DNA of 64,000 nucleotides from Flavobacterium sp. J27 (GTDB taxonomy: Bacteria > Bacteroidota > Bacteroidia > Flavobacteriales > Flavobacteriaceae): assembly GCF_004303025.1 (NCBI RefSeq), contig NZ_PJQW01000009.1:67327-131326 (forward strand). Reading direction: 5' to 3'. This document shows, one piece after another, positions 26,301 through 33,977 of this stretch. Numbering within the stretch: position 1 is the stretch's first letter; every line of letters begins with the position of its first letter. The notes beneath the pieces are model-generated. The model made no database searches and was not told where the DNA came from. It worked only from the letters and a program-made list of their open reading frames with translations. The translations under genes were made by a program, and so were the position numbers.

Positions 26301-28869
26301 CAAAGCGATTCATCTTATCTGTTTCTAACATACCATATTTATTTGTTTCTGGGGTTTTTAAACCAACATAGGTTTCATACGGAGAAAAACTGGCTGTAAC
26401 AACATCTGTACTAAAATCACCTCCATTTTCATAGGCTTTAGTTTGCATTACAATTTTCAATTTCCCAGGTGCTTGACTTGTGATTTCTGGTTTAAGTGTA
26501 AGATTAGTTTTTCCGTTTTCATCCACTTTACCTGAAAATACATTTACTTCTTCTGTATAGAAATCTCTTACTTCATCATCAAAATCATAATTACTATATC
26601 CTTTAAAAGTGGTTTGTTCTTTCATGAACTTAGCCTGCATTTCCACTTTTAAATTTTTTGCAACGGCGCCATGAAGCCATTTTACTTCTAAAGTACCTTT
26701 GTTTGGGTTGTTTCCAGATATATTGGCATCAGCAAAACTATTTTTTATTTTTAATCGGTTAGGCTTAATGGTTTCAATTTTAATCGATTTAAAAAAGTGA
26801 GCACCGCCAACAGATATTTTGGCTTCCCAATTTCCAGTTATATCAGTGTCTTTAGTTATAATTTTAAAACTGTAATGATTATTTTCATTGTACTTCTGAA
26901 CTGCTTGATAGGTTAATTTTCCTCTTGGATCAGATAGTTTAAACTTAATTGGATGCGATTTTTCTAATTTATTCTCATTATCATTTAAAATAAATGCAAT
27001 ATGTAACGTATCACCAGGTCTCCAAACACCTCTTTCTCCATAAATATACCCTTTAAGTCCTTTTTGTAACGCTTCTCCATTAACCTCAAAATTACTTACA
27101 GAAAGTGATTGTCCTTCGTCTAGTTTTACATAAGTTGTATTTTTATTATTAGTAACAATCGCAAAATAAGCATATCTTTTTACCTCTGCTGTAGCAATTC
27201 CTTCGCTATTAGTTGTTACTGTTGCCAGTTTTTGTTGCTGATAATCGTATAAGTCAATGGTAGCTCCAGAAATTGGATTTGTGGTAAGAATATCGTTAAC
27301 AGCAAATAAATAAGAACCATTTTCTCCTCTTTTAGCAATTACCCCTAAATCAGTAGCCACAACATTCGTTGCAATAGTATTTCTGTAATAATAAGAGTTA
27401 TCACAAGGATTTTCTCTTTCATACCAATCATAATCATCATAGTAATAATCATCATAGTAATAATTAGCACTTCTCACTTCTCCATCATCCTCTCTTTCTT
27501 CTTCGTCTAAATCATTGTCTTCTTCTGAAGCCGTACATTTGTACAATGAATATTTTTTATTGAACCCAATTTCCACCCTGTAAATAGCTCCTGGTTCTGG
27601 TGTTATGATTTTTGCCAAATCTAAAGCATAGGCGCCCCATTTACTATAATTCGTAAGATTATTGGTTTTTAAAACAATCTTTTCTTTAGCTATTGGAGCA
27701 GCCACTTTTTGAAGATTTCTACTGCCATTGATTTGATTATCTTGTAAGAATTGTAAAATATTATTTTTAAAAATCTTATACACCTTTACATCCACTGCAC
27801 TTAAATTAACCGCTTCAAAGTTTATTTTTAAATTGTTAGAGCTAGGCAAAATGGTTCCACTTTTAATGAAACGAACGGCAGGTTTTATTTGTTCAAAAGA
27901 AACTTTTTGTGAAAAATTTTGCTTCATTTTATAACCATCTTCACTTTGAATTCCCTGAAACACTTCTACTAAAAGTTCCCCTTTTAAAGATTCATTAAAA
28001 TATATTTTTAAAAGATTTCCAGCTGTAGAAAATTTTAAATCGGTAGCAGATTCTACATCAACCAAACCATCAAAATTTTGGCCTTTTTTTAATGGATCTG
28101 AAAAATTAAGCAACAATACTTGACTGTTATCTTCTTGTACTTCTACATTAATTATTTTAAAATTATTTTTTCCAGGTATATCATATTCCAAACTGCCTTT
28201 TTGATCAATTCCTTCTTGTTTACCATCCCAGTTGATTTCAATTTTGCTGTCCTCAACAAAACGCTGAATACTATCGATTACAAATTTAAATTCTTTCTCG
28301 TTACTTAGTTCTTTATCAAATTTAACCGTTACTTTTTTACCTCCTTGCGTTACTTGAACCAATTTTTTGGCTCTTTCTAAGTCTAAAGCATCACTCATTG
28401 TTAGAACGCCATTCAAATACATATAATCTTTACTGTAAGACTGTAAATCCAATGTAGAAACTATAAAATCTTGTTTAATTGTTTTTAGGGTAAAATTGAA
28501 ATTTTTTAATTCTTTAGGAACATCTTTAATCTCAGATAAATGAAAACTAATTTGATATTCTTTATTAGAATCTAAAGCTTCATTAGGAACAAAAGCTAAT
28601 GTATTTGTTGAAAGCGCAATTACTTTACCGTCTACTTTTGGGTTTATGGTAAATAAATCATTATCTAATTGCTTATTTTGTGTCCAATCTGCATTATCAA
28701 AAGCTAATACAATTCTGACATCACTTTTGGCTGAAACAATACCTGAGCTAAAATTTAAAATATACTCTTTAAATAATAATGGATTAGAATTAAAGTCTTT
28801 ACTATCTTTAGAACAAGACACAAGAAGTAGTAAAACCACAAAAAGTTTCAGAAAGCGATTGATTTTCAT
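23368..28869 (-). CDS. Bacterial alpha-2-macroglobulin lipoprotein with thioester motif
   Basis: A 1833-residue protein (MG1 to MG10, bait, CUB and thioester domains). It has a lipoprotein signal (LLLVSCSKDSK). The MG3-type segment KGYIYGERGVWRPGDTLHI (about residue 600) and the bait-like FMKEQTTFKGYSNYDF stretch are present. The thioester site is YPHGCVEQ with Cys at residue 1389 (CVEQ; many family members have CLEQ). At about residues 455-500 there is an unusual acidic and Tyr/Asp-rich insertion, EEDNDLDEEEREDDGEV then YYYDDYYYDDYDW. Bacterial A2Ms trap proteases covalently in the periplasm. Together with PBP1C downstream it forms the classic yfhM-pbpC module. A Cys-containing loop follows the insertion. 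Confidence 0.94.
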   Translation of the reverse strand: MKINRFLKLFVVLLLLVSCSKDSKDFNSNPLLFKEYILNFSSGIVSAKSDVRIVLAFDNADWTQNKQLDNDLFTINPKVDGKVIALSTNTLAFVPNEALDSNKEYQISFHLSEIKDVPKELKNFNFTLKTIKQDFIVSTLDLQSYSKDYMYLNGVLTMSDALDLERAKKLVQVTQGGKKVTVKFDKELSNEKEFKFVIDSIQRFVEDSKIEINWDGKQEGIDQKGSLEYDIPGKNNFKIINVEVQEDNSQVLLLNFSDPLKKGQNFDGLVDVESATDLKFSTAGNLLKIYFNESLKGELLVEVFQGIQSEDGYKMKQNFSQKVSFEQIKPAVRFIKSGTILPSSNNLKINFEAVNLSAVDVKVYKIFKNNILQFLQDNQINGSRNLQKVAAPIAKEKIVLKTNNLTNYSKWGAYALDLAKIITPEPGAIYRVEIGFNKKYSLYKCTASEEDNDLDEEEREDDGEVRSANYYYDDYYYDDYDWYERENPCDNSYYYRNTIATNVVATDLGVIAKRGENGSYLFAVNDILTTNPISGATIDLYDYQQQKLATVTTNSEGIATAEVKRYAYFAIVTNNKNTTYVKLDEGQSLSVSNFEVNGEALQKGLKGYIYGERGVWRPGDTLHIAFILNDNENKLEKSHPIKFKLSDPRGKLTYQAVQKYNENNHYSFKIITKDTDITGNWEAKISVGGAHFFKSIKIETIKPNRLKIKNSFADANISGNNPNKGTLEVKWLHGAVAKNLKVEMQAKFMKEQTTFKGYSNYDFDDEVRDFYTEEVNVFSGKVDENGKTNLTLKPEITSQAPGKLKIVMQTKAYENGGDFSTDVVTASFSPYETYVGLKTPETNKYGMLETDKMNRFEVVTLSENGKPKAVKNLEVRVYKVEWRWWWNSGGDNLSRFNSDNATTAYKNFTISTNSNGKGSFQFLVPEGDWGRYLIRVVDPNEGHATSTTALIDWPYWSGKTKSGDAATASMLVFASDKDKYAVGEKAIISFPSSEGGRALISLENGSKVVQTLWTNTTKGETKVEIPVTPEMAPNVYVNITLLKPHASTLNDTPIRMYGIIPIEVVDKNTILEPLVAMPEVLRPEQKATLKVSEKNGKPMTYTVAIVDEGLLDLTRFKTPNAWDKFYSKQALGVKTWDVYDDVIGAYGGKINQIFSLGGDEDLGGGKAKKANRFKPVVIYLGPFKLEKGETKAHTIEMPNYVGSVRTMVVAGDINSNAYGSAEKTTPVRSPLMVLASLPRKISPNEKITLPVTVFAMEKNVKNVTVQVKTNNGIRILESAKQQVSFSSPDEKMVYFNLEVGEVTGLGKIEVVATSGSEKASFPVEIDITNPNPETTDYMDLVLEPNTTKAINWETFGVAGTNNARIEVSSFPTIDFNRRLKYLIQYPHGCVEQTTSSVFPQLYLADVVAIDDARKQKMQYNVNQGIQRLGRFQVSNGGLAYWQGEGSPDDWGTSYAGHFMIEAEKKGYILPTGFKQKWISYQQRQAKQWRYNSGYYNDFAQAYRLYTLALAGVADLGSMNRLRETVGISNESKLRLAACYAIVGQKSAAQKLILSVGSFEYNSKSYYYYYGSEDRSRAMLLETYLLMDNKTKAFELANVLAKNLSSNQYMSTQTTAYSLYAMSKFAIKNGEKGVNVGINFGGKSENLATQKSVIDKQLNVNKGKYSVSIKNNNNGTVYVRVLNSGVLPIGEEKEIQKNLTAVVSYRNKAGGAINFNAIEQGTEIIGQVTIRNNSSERMNNIALTQIVPSGFEIMNSRYTDFGSETENKADYIDIRDDRTNFYFNLDINESKTFTVLLNASFLGTYYLPGIQCEAMYDDNYIVRNKGQWINIIKE

Positions 28870-28947
28870 AAATTTAAGTATTAAGAAAGGAAACAGAATT
28901 TTTCGAATTTAAAGATACTGTTTTTTTTAATAAAAATCCGACAAAAT

Positions 28948-29388
28948 TTAGCGTTTTAAACGAAAAAAAGCACGCATAAGTAAAGCGCATTCTTTTTCTA
29001 ATATTCCAGACACAATTGCTGTTTTGGGATGCAGTTGAGTTCCCATTTTTACAAAACCTCTATTTTCATCAGCTGCACCATAAACAATTTTAGAAATTTG
29101 ACTCCAATATAATGCTCCAGCACACATTTGGCAAGGTTCCAAGGTTACATACAACGTACAATCTTTCAAGTATTTTGCTCCTAAATAATTTGCTGCACTA
29201 GTTATGGCTTGCATTTCAGCATGTGCTGTAACATCATGGAGCAATTCTGTTAAATTATGCGTTCTGGCAATTATTCTATTCTCTACCACAATTACTGCAC
29301 CCACTGGTATTTCGCCCTTTTCAAAAGCAATTTCAGCTTCTGCTAAGGCTTTTTTCATAAAATATTCGTCAGTAAAAATATTTTCCAT
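28948..29388 (-). CDS. tadA: tRNA-specific adenosine-34 deaminase TadA
   Basis: A 146-residue zinc-dependent nucleoside deaminase. The active site shows HAE at residues 56-58 (VTAHAEMQAI; E58 is the proton shuttle) and the zinc cysteines C86 and C89 in LEPCQMCAGALYW, typical of TadA, which converts A34 to inosine in tRNA-Arg. YLKDCTLYVTLEP and FFRLKR at the end fit the family. It is minus strand upstream of the A2M gene and divergent from dxs. A general guanine or cytosine deaminase cannot be wholly excluded, but the MCAGALYWSQI segment favours TadA. Confidence 0.93.
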   Translation of the reverse strand: MENIFTDEYFMKKALAEAEIAFEKGEIPVGAVIVVENRIIARTHNLTELLHDVTAHAEMQAITSAANYLGAKYLKDCTLYVTLEPCQMCAGALYWSQISKIVYGAADENRGFVKMGTQLHPKTAIVSGILEKECALLMRAFFRLKR

Positions 29389-29422
29389 TTGTCAAAATTA
29401 CAATTTCCAATTATTACTTTTG
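29388..29422 (+). promoter_or_regulatory. dxs promoter (TTTG ... TACTTTTG), probably leaderless transcript
   Basis: TTTG at 29388-29391 and TACTTTTG at 29415-29422, spaced 23 bases, match the -33/-7 consensus. The dxs ATG is at 29427, four bases after the -7 box, so transcription should begin at or very near the start codon. Confidence 0.6.
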
Positions 29423-29426
29423 CAAC

Positions 29427-31199
29427 ATGACTGAAAATTTACTTTCTAAAATACAAAATCCATCCGATTTAAGAAAGCTATCTGAAAATCAATTGCCGCA
29501 ACTTGCTAAAGAATTGCGCGATTTTATTATTGATATTGTTTCGCAGAAAGAAGGTCATTTAGGGGCAAGTTTAGGCGTTATAGAATTAACCATCGCTTTA
29601 CATTATGTTTTCAACACTCCAGAAGATTTATTGGTTTGGGATGTAGGACATCAAGCTTATGGACATAAAATTTTAACGGAACGAAAAACACTTTTTCACA
29701 CGAATAGAGATTTAAACGGAATTTCTGGTTTCCCAAAACGAAGTGAAAGCATTTACGACACTTTTGGAGTGGGTCATTCTTCTACTTCTATTTCAGCTGC
29801 TTTAGGTATGGCTATGGCTTCATTACTAAAGAATGAAACCGAAAAACAACATATTGCCGTTATAGGCGATGCCTCTATTGCTAGTGGAATGGCTTTTGAA
29901 GGCTTGAATCATGCTGGAGTTACTAATGCAAATTTACTAGTTATTTTAAATGATAATGCCATAGGTATTGACCCAAGTGTGGGAGCCTTAAAAAACTATT
30001 TAACTACAGTTAAAGAAGGAAAAAACCCAAGACAAAACAATATTATTAAGTCTTTAAACTTTGACTATTCAGGTCCAATAGACGGACATGATTTACCAAA
30101 ATTACTCTCAGAATTAAGACGGTTACAAAAAGTTAAAGGACCAAAATTTCTACATATTATTACAACCAAAGGAAAAGGATTACAATTAGCAGAAGAAGAC
30201 CAAGTAAAATATCATGCACCTGGTAAATTTGAAGCTAAAACGGGTAGAATCCATCCCAAAAACGAAGAAGGATTAGCTCCAAAATTTCAAGATGTATTCG
30301 GACACACTTTGTTAGAATTAGCCAAAGAAAACGCAAAAATAATTGGCATAACACCAGCCATGCCTTCGGGTTCTTCCATGAAATATATGATGGAAACAAT
30401 TCCAGAAAGAGCTTTCGATGTAGGCATAGCAGAACAACATGCGGTTACCTTATCTGCTGGAATGGCAACACAAGGTATGGTTGTATTTTGCAATATCTAT
30501 TCTACTTTTTTACAACGTGCTTATGACCAAGTTATTCATGACGTAGCTTTACAAAAACTACCTGTTATTTTTTGCTTAGATAGAGCGGGTTTAGTAGGTG
30601 AAGATGGAGCAACACATCACGGTGTCTTTGATATTGCTTATTTAAATTGCATTCCAAATTTAATTATTACAGCTCCTTTAAACGAAATAGAGTTACGCAA
30701 CATTATGTACACGGCTCAACTTGGATTAGAACGCCCTATAAGCATTCGCTACCCTAGAGGAAGAGGAGAAATTACAGATTGGCAACAACCTTTTGAAAAA
30801 ATTGAACTTGGAAAAGCTAAAGAATTAAAAAAAGGTTCAAAAATTGCTTTTCTTTCTACTGGAACTATTGGAATTAATGTAACCAAAGCTATCTCATTAT
30901 GTGAACAACCAGAAGCCATTGGTCATTTTCATTTTCTATGTATAAAACCATTAGACTATAGCGCTTTAGAAAAAATATGTAAGCAATATGAAAAAATTAT
31001 AACTATAGAAGACGGAACTATTATTGGCGGTTTCGGATCTCTTATCAATCAATATATTTTAGAAAAAAAACACACTGTAACTGTTATCAATCTTGGTATA
31101 CCTGACGATTTTATCGAACAAGGAAGTATTCCAGAATTACAACATATTAGCCAAATAAGCGTTACAACTATTATTAACCAAATCAATTTATTACTTTAA
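29427..31199 (+). CDS. dxs: 1-deoxy-D-xylulose-5-phosphate synthase
   Basis: A 590-residue thiamine-diphosphate enzyme that joins pyruvate and glyceraldehyde 3-phosphate, the first step of the MEP isoprenoid pathway. It shows WDVGHQAYGHKILTERK, GVGHSSTSISAALGMA, the TPP fold GDASIASGMAFEGLNHAG and NDNAIGIDPSVGAL, and the second half with GIAEQHAVTLSAGMA, the catalytic Glu inside it, and DRAGLVGEDGATHHGVFDI. Length is near the short end of the family. Start ATG 29427 is right after a strong -7 box. A DUF3078 gene follows after 4 bases and is co-transcribed. The isoprenoid output feeds the GGGP synthase encoded elsewhere in this window. Confidence 0.97.
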   Translation: MTENLLSKIQNPSDLRKLSENQLPQLAKELRDFIIDIVSQKEGHLGASLGVIELTIALHYVFNTPEDLLVWDVGHQAYGHKILTERKTLFHTNRDLNGISGFPKRSESIYDTFGVGHSSTSISAALGMAMASLLKNETEKQHIAVIGDASIASGMAFEGLNHAGVTNANLLVILNDNAIGIDPSVGALKNYLTTVKEGKNPRQNNIIKSLNFDYSGPIDGHDLPKLLSELRRLQKVKGPKFLHIITTKGKGLQLAEEDQVKYHAPGKFEAKTGRIHPKNEEGLAPKFQDVFGHTLLELAKENAKIIGITPAMPSGSSMKYMMETIPERAFDVGIAEQHAVTLSAGMATQGMVVFCNIYSTFLQRAYDQVIHDVALQKLPVIFCLDRAGLVGEDGATHHGVFDIAYLNCIPNLIITAPLNEIELRNIMYTAQLGLERPISIRYPRGRGEITDWQQPFEKIELGKAKELKKGSKIAFLSTGTIGINVTKAISLCEQPEAIGHFHFLCIKPLDYSALEKICKQYEKIITIEDGTIIGGFGSLINQYILEKKHTVTVINLGIPDDFIEQGSIPELQHISQISVTTIINQINLLL

Positions 31200-31203
31200 A
31201 ACT

Positions 31204-32148
31204 ATGAAGAAAGCCTTCCTACTAGGGTTTTTATTCCTGACGATTCAATGTACCTTTGCTCAAATCATTAGAACACAATTACCAGACACTATTTCATATT
31301 GGAAAAAAACAAACAAAATAGGTCTAGACATTTCTCAAATTACCTTTGTAAATTGGAATGCTGGTGGTAACAATTCCATTTCTGGCTTATTGAAAGGAAA
31401 TTTTATCCGCGAATATTCTAAAAAAACACTCAACTGGAAAAATGAATTAATTTTCCGGTACGGTATTAACAAACAAGAAGGACAAGACGTAAGAAAAACA
31501 GACGACCAATTACAAATTAATTCAACTATAGGCTTTAGAAAGGACACCATTTCTAATTGGTTTTATGGCGGAAAATTCAATTTCAACACTCAGTTTGCCA
31601 ACGGTTATTCTTATCCAAATACAGAATTAGCTATTTCAAAACCCTTTGCCCCTGCCTACATTTTTTTAGGTATTGGTGCAGAATATTCCAGAAAAGACAT
31701 TAATTTAAATTTATACCTTTCCCCTTTAACACAAAAAACAACTTTAGTATTAGACGAACGTTTAGCAAATCAAGGTGCCTTTGGCGTTGACAAAGCAATT
31801 ATTGATGAGGTTACAGGAGAAATTTTACAAAATGGAAAAAAATCAAGAACAGAAATAGGGATCTTGATTACCAATCAATGGGAAAAAGAAATTTATAAAA
31901 ACATCAACTTAGAACATCGCATCAGTTTATACACCGATTACCTCAACAATTTTGGAAATATAGATGTGGATTGGCAGTTACAACTCAATATGACCATAAA
32001 CGAATATGTAAGAGCTAATATTGGTACGCATATTATCTATGACGACGATATTAAAGCGAAAGAAGAAATAGATGGGGAGCAAGTAATCGTAGGTCCAAAA
32101 ATGCAATTAAAACAAATACTAGGCGTAGGATTAGTGTACACCTTTTAA
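31204..32148 (+). CDS. DUF3078 family outer-membrane-like protein
   Basis: A 314-residue protein with a signal peptide (1-19, ending TFAQ). The mature part is rich in alternating polar/hydrophobic strands with aromatic ends (INLEHRISLYTDYLNNFGNI) and terminates in LGVGLVYTF, the aromatic C-terminal residue common in outer-membrane beta-barrels. The conserved WNAGGNNSISGLL matches the DUF3078 family of Bacteroidota. Function is unknown. It follows dxs in the same transcript; that order is common in Flavobacteriia. An intergenic hairpin was not seen. Confidence 0.85.
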   Translation: MKKAFLLGFLFLTIQCTFAQIIRTQLPDTISYWKKTNKIGLDISQITFVNWNAGGNNSISGLLKGNFIREYSKKTLNWKNELIFRYGINKQEGQDVRKTDDQLQINSTIGFRKDTISNWFYGGKFNFNTQFANGYSYPNTELAISKPFAPAYIFLGIGAEYSRKDINLNLYLSPLTQKTTLVLDERLANQGAFGVDKAIIDEVTGEILQNGKKSRTEIGILITNQWEKEIYKNINLEHRISLYTDYLNNFGNIDVDWQLQLNMTINEYVRANIGTHIIYDDDIKAKEEIDGEQVIVGPKMQLKQILGVGLVYTF

Positions 32149-32182
32149 AGCTAATTTTATTAATATTAACTTTTGATTCTTT

Positions 32183-32212
32183 TATAGTGTAAAAATTATA
32201 GCGTAAATTTAC
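32183..32212 (+). promoter_or_regulatory. Tandem 14-bp repeat and palindrome upstream of umuC (candidate operator)
   Basis: TATAGTGTAAAAAT (32183-32196) is followed without gap by TATAGCGTAAATTT (32197-32210), identical at 11 of 14 positions. GTAAATTTAC (32203-32212) is a perfect 10-bp palindrome. They end four bases before the umuC ATG, where a repressor could act. No known SOS box was matched. Confidence 0.4.
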
Positions 32213-32215
32213 AAT

Positions 32216-33478
32216 ATGTATGCTTTAATTGATTGTAATAATTTTTATGCTTCTTGCGAAAGAGTTTTCCAACCTCAACTCGATAAAAAGCCGATAGTTG
32301 TATTATCAAATAATGATGGTTGTATTATCTCGCGCAGCGATGAAGCTAAAAAAATAGGCGTTCCTATGGGAATTCCTGAATTTCAAGTAAAAACCATGTT
32401 ACAAGAACATAAGGTAGCCATATTCTCATCCAATTATTCATTATATGGTGATTTGAGTAATCGTGTAATGACCATCTTAGAGCAATTCTCTCCTGCAGTG
32501 GAAGTATATAGTATAGATGAAGCTTTCATGAATTTTGAAGGAATGTCAATCTCTGATTTTACAGAGTATGGTTTGCAAATTAAAAACCGAATTAGAAAAT
32601 GGACTAGTATTCCTACTAGTATTGGTTTTGCACCTAGCAAAGCACTTTCAAAAGTAGCCAATAAAATTGCGAGAAAGTTTCCAGAACACACTAAAGGAGT
32701 TTACGTTATTGATACCGATGAAAAAAGAATAAAAGCTTTAAAATGGACAAAAATTGAAGACATTTGGGGTATTGGTTTTCGTTTAAGCAAAAAGATGAAA
32801 GCCAAAAACATTTTAACTGCATATGATTTTATTCAACCACATCATGAAGTTTTTATTAAAAAAGAAATGGGTGTTACAGGACTTCGATTAAAATATGAGT
32901 TAGAAGGAAAATCGGTCATTAGCATTGAAGAACCAAAAAGCAAAAAAAGTATTGCTATTACTCGAAGCTTTGAAAAAAGCATTACGAATTATGATGAATT
33001 AAAAGAACGTGTTTCCACATTTGCCATGGTTTGTGCAGAAAAATTACGCAAACAAAAAGCCTGTTGTTATAATGTTATTCTCTATCTTCGAAAAGATAAA
33101 TATATTGAAGAAAATACGCGTTATAATTTTTCACGTATGCATACCTTACCCTTCGCAACAAATTCGGGCATAACAATTAGTACTACAGCCATTAAAATGC
33201 TCAAAGAAGTATTTGAAGAAAATGCTGTTTATAAAAAAGCGGGCATTATTGTAACACAAATCATTCCTGAAGACACTAAGCAATTCCATTTGTTTGAAGA
33301 AGAAAATCCAAAACATCAAGCCATAATGAAAGTAATGGATCAATATTTACAAAAAACGGGGGAAAGAAAAATAAAATTAGGCAATCAAGATTTAGAAAAA
33401 ACGTGGCTAATGAAGCAGAAGCATTTATCCCAAAAATACACTACAGATATCAAAGAAATACTTACAGTAAAATGTTAG
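32216..33478 (+). CDS. umuC: Y-family DNA polymerase V catalytic subunit UmuC
   Basis: A 420-residue translesion polymerase. MYALIDCNNFYASCERVFQP opens the palm with D6, and the second metal site is VEVYSIDEAFMNF. The thumb helix-hairpin-helix region includes IEDIWGIGFRLSKKM, and the little-finger domain and UmuC C-terminal extension (DUF4113-like) follow (LEKTWLMKQKHLSQKYTT). It copies past DNA lesions when partnered by UmuD'. It comes before umuD and overlaps it by 7 bases, the reverse of the E. coli order. A repeat pair just upstream may be an operator. Confidence 0.96.
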   Translation: MYALIDCNNFYASCERVFQPQLDKKPIVVLSNNDGCIISRSDEAKKIGVPMGIPEFQVKTMLQEHKVAIFSSNYSLYGDLSNRVMTILEQFSPAVEVYSIDEAFMNFEGMSISDFTEYGLQIKNRIRKWTSIPTSIGFAPSKALSKVANKIARKFPEHTKGVYVIDTDEKRIKALKWTKIEDIWGIGFRLSKKMKAKNILTAYDFIQPHHEVFIKKEMGVTGLRLKYELEGKSVISIEEPKSKKSIAITRSFEKSITNYDELKERVSTFAMVCAEKLRKQKACCYNVILYLRKDKYIEENTRYNFSRMHTLPFATNSGITISTTAIKMLKEVFEENAVYKKAGIIVTQIIPEDTKQFHLFEEENPKHQAIMKVMDQYLQKTGERKIKLGNQDLEKTWLMKQKHLSQKYTTDIKEILTVKC

Positions 33479-33915
33479 ACAAAAGTAAAAAACTTCATTT
33501 CTTTATTCCAAAAACCGATTCAAGCACCGAATTACCTTACATTGCTTCAGGTATAAAAGCTGGCTTTCCTTCTCCTGCTGCCGATTTTGAAGAAACTAGA
33601 ATTAGTTTAGATACTTTTTTAATAAAAAACAAAGAAGCCACATTCTATGCTAGAGCTAATGGTAATTCTATGACAGGAGCAGGTATTGATGATGACGACA
33701 TTTTAGTTATAGACCGAAGCATAGAACCTAGCAATAATAAAATTGCCATTTGTTTTATCGATGGAGAATTTACCGTAAAAAGAATAAAAATAATAGATGA
33801 AAAACTATTTCTTTATCCAGAAAATGATGCTTACAAACCTATTGAAGTTATTGAAGAAAATGAATTCATGATTTGGGGAATTGTTACGTATGTTATTAAA
33901 AAAATGAACTATTAA
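33472..33915 (+). CDS. umuD: UmuD-like S24 family autoproteolytic subunit
   Basis: Start ATG 33472 overlaps the umuC stop; a longer frame from 33403 is in the umuC body and rejected. The 147-residue product aligns with UmuD: the cleavage site is IKAGFPSPAADF (Ala-Gly), the serine nucleophile is in RANGNSMTGAGIDDDDILVIDR, and the lysine base is in GEFTVKRIK. It lacks a DNA-binding domain, so it is not LexA. Self-cleavage, triggered by RecA filaments, activates the UmuC complex. ATG overlap with umuC suggests translational coupling. Confidence 0.94.
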   Translation: MLDKSKKLHFFIPKTDSSTELPYIASGIKAGFPSPAADFEETRISLDTFLIKNKEATFYARANGNSMTGAGIDDDDILVIDRSIEPSNNKIAICFIDGEFTVKRIKIIDEKLFLYPENDAYKPIEVIEENEFMIWGIVTYVIKKMNY

Positions 33916-33977
33916 TTTAGTAATAAATACTATATTTACTTTTCATTTTTTAAAAAGTACAAATTACCACTACGTTA

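Noticed and set aside
33403..33471. N-terminal extension of UmuD
   Set aside because: It lies within the umuC coding region; the protein aligns with UmuD from MLDKSKKLHFF, beginning at 33472.
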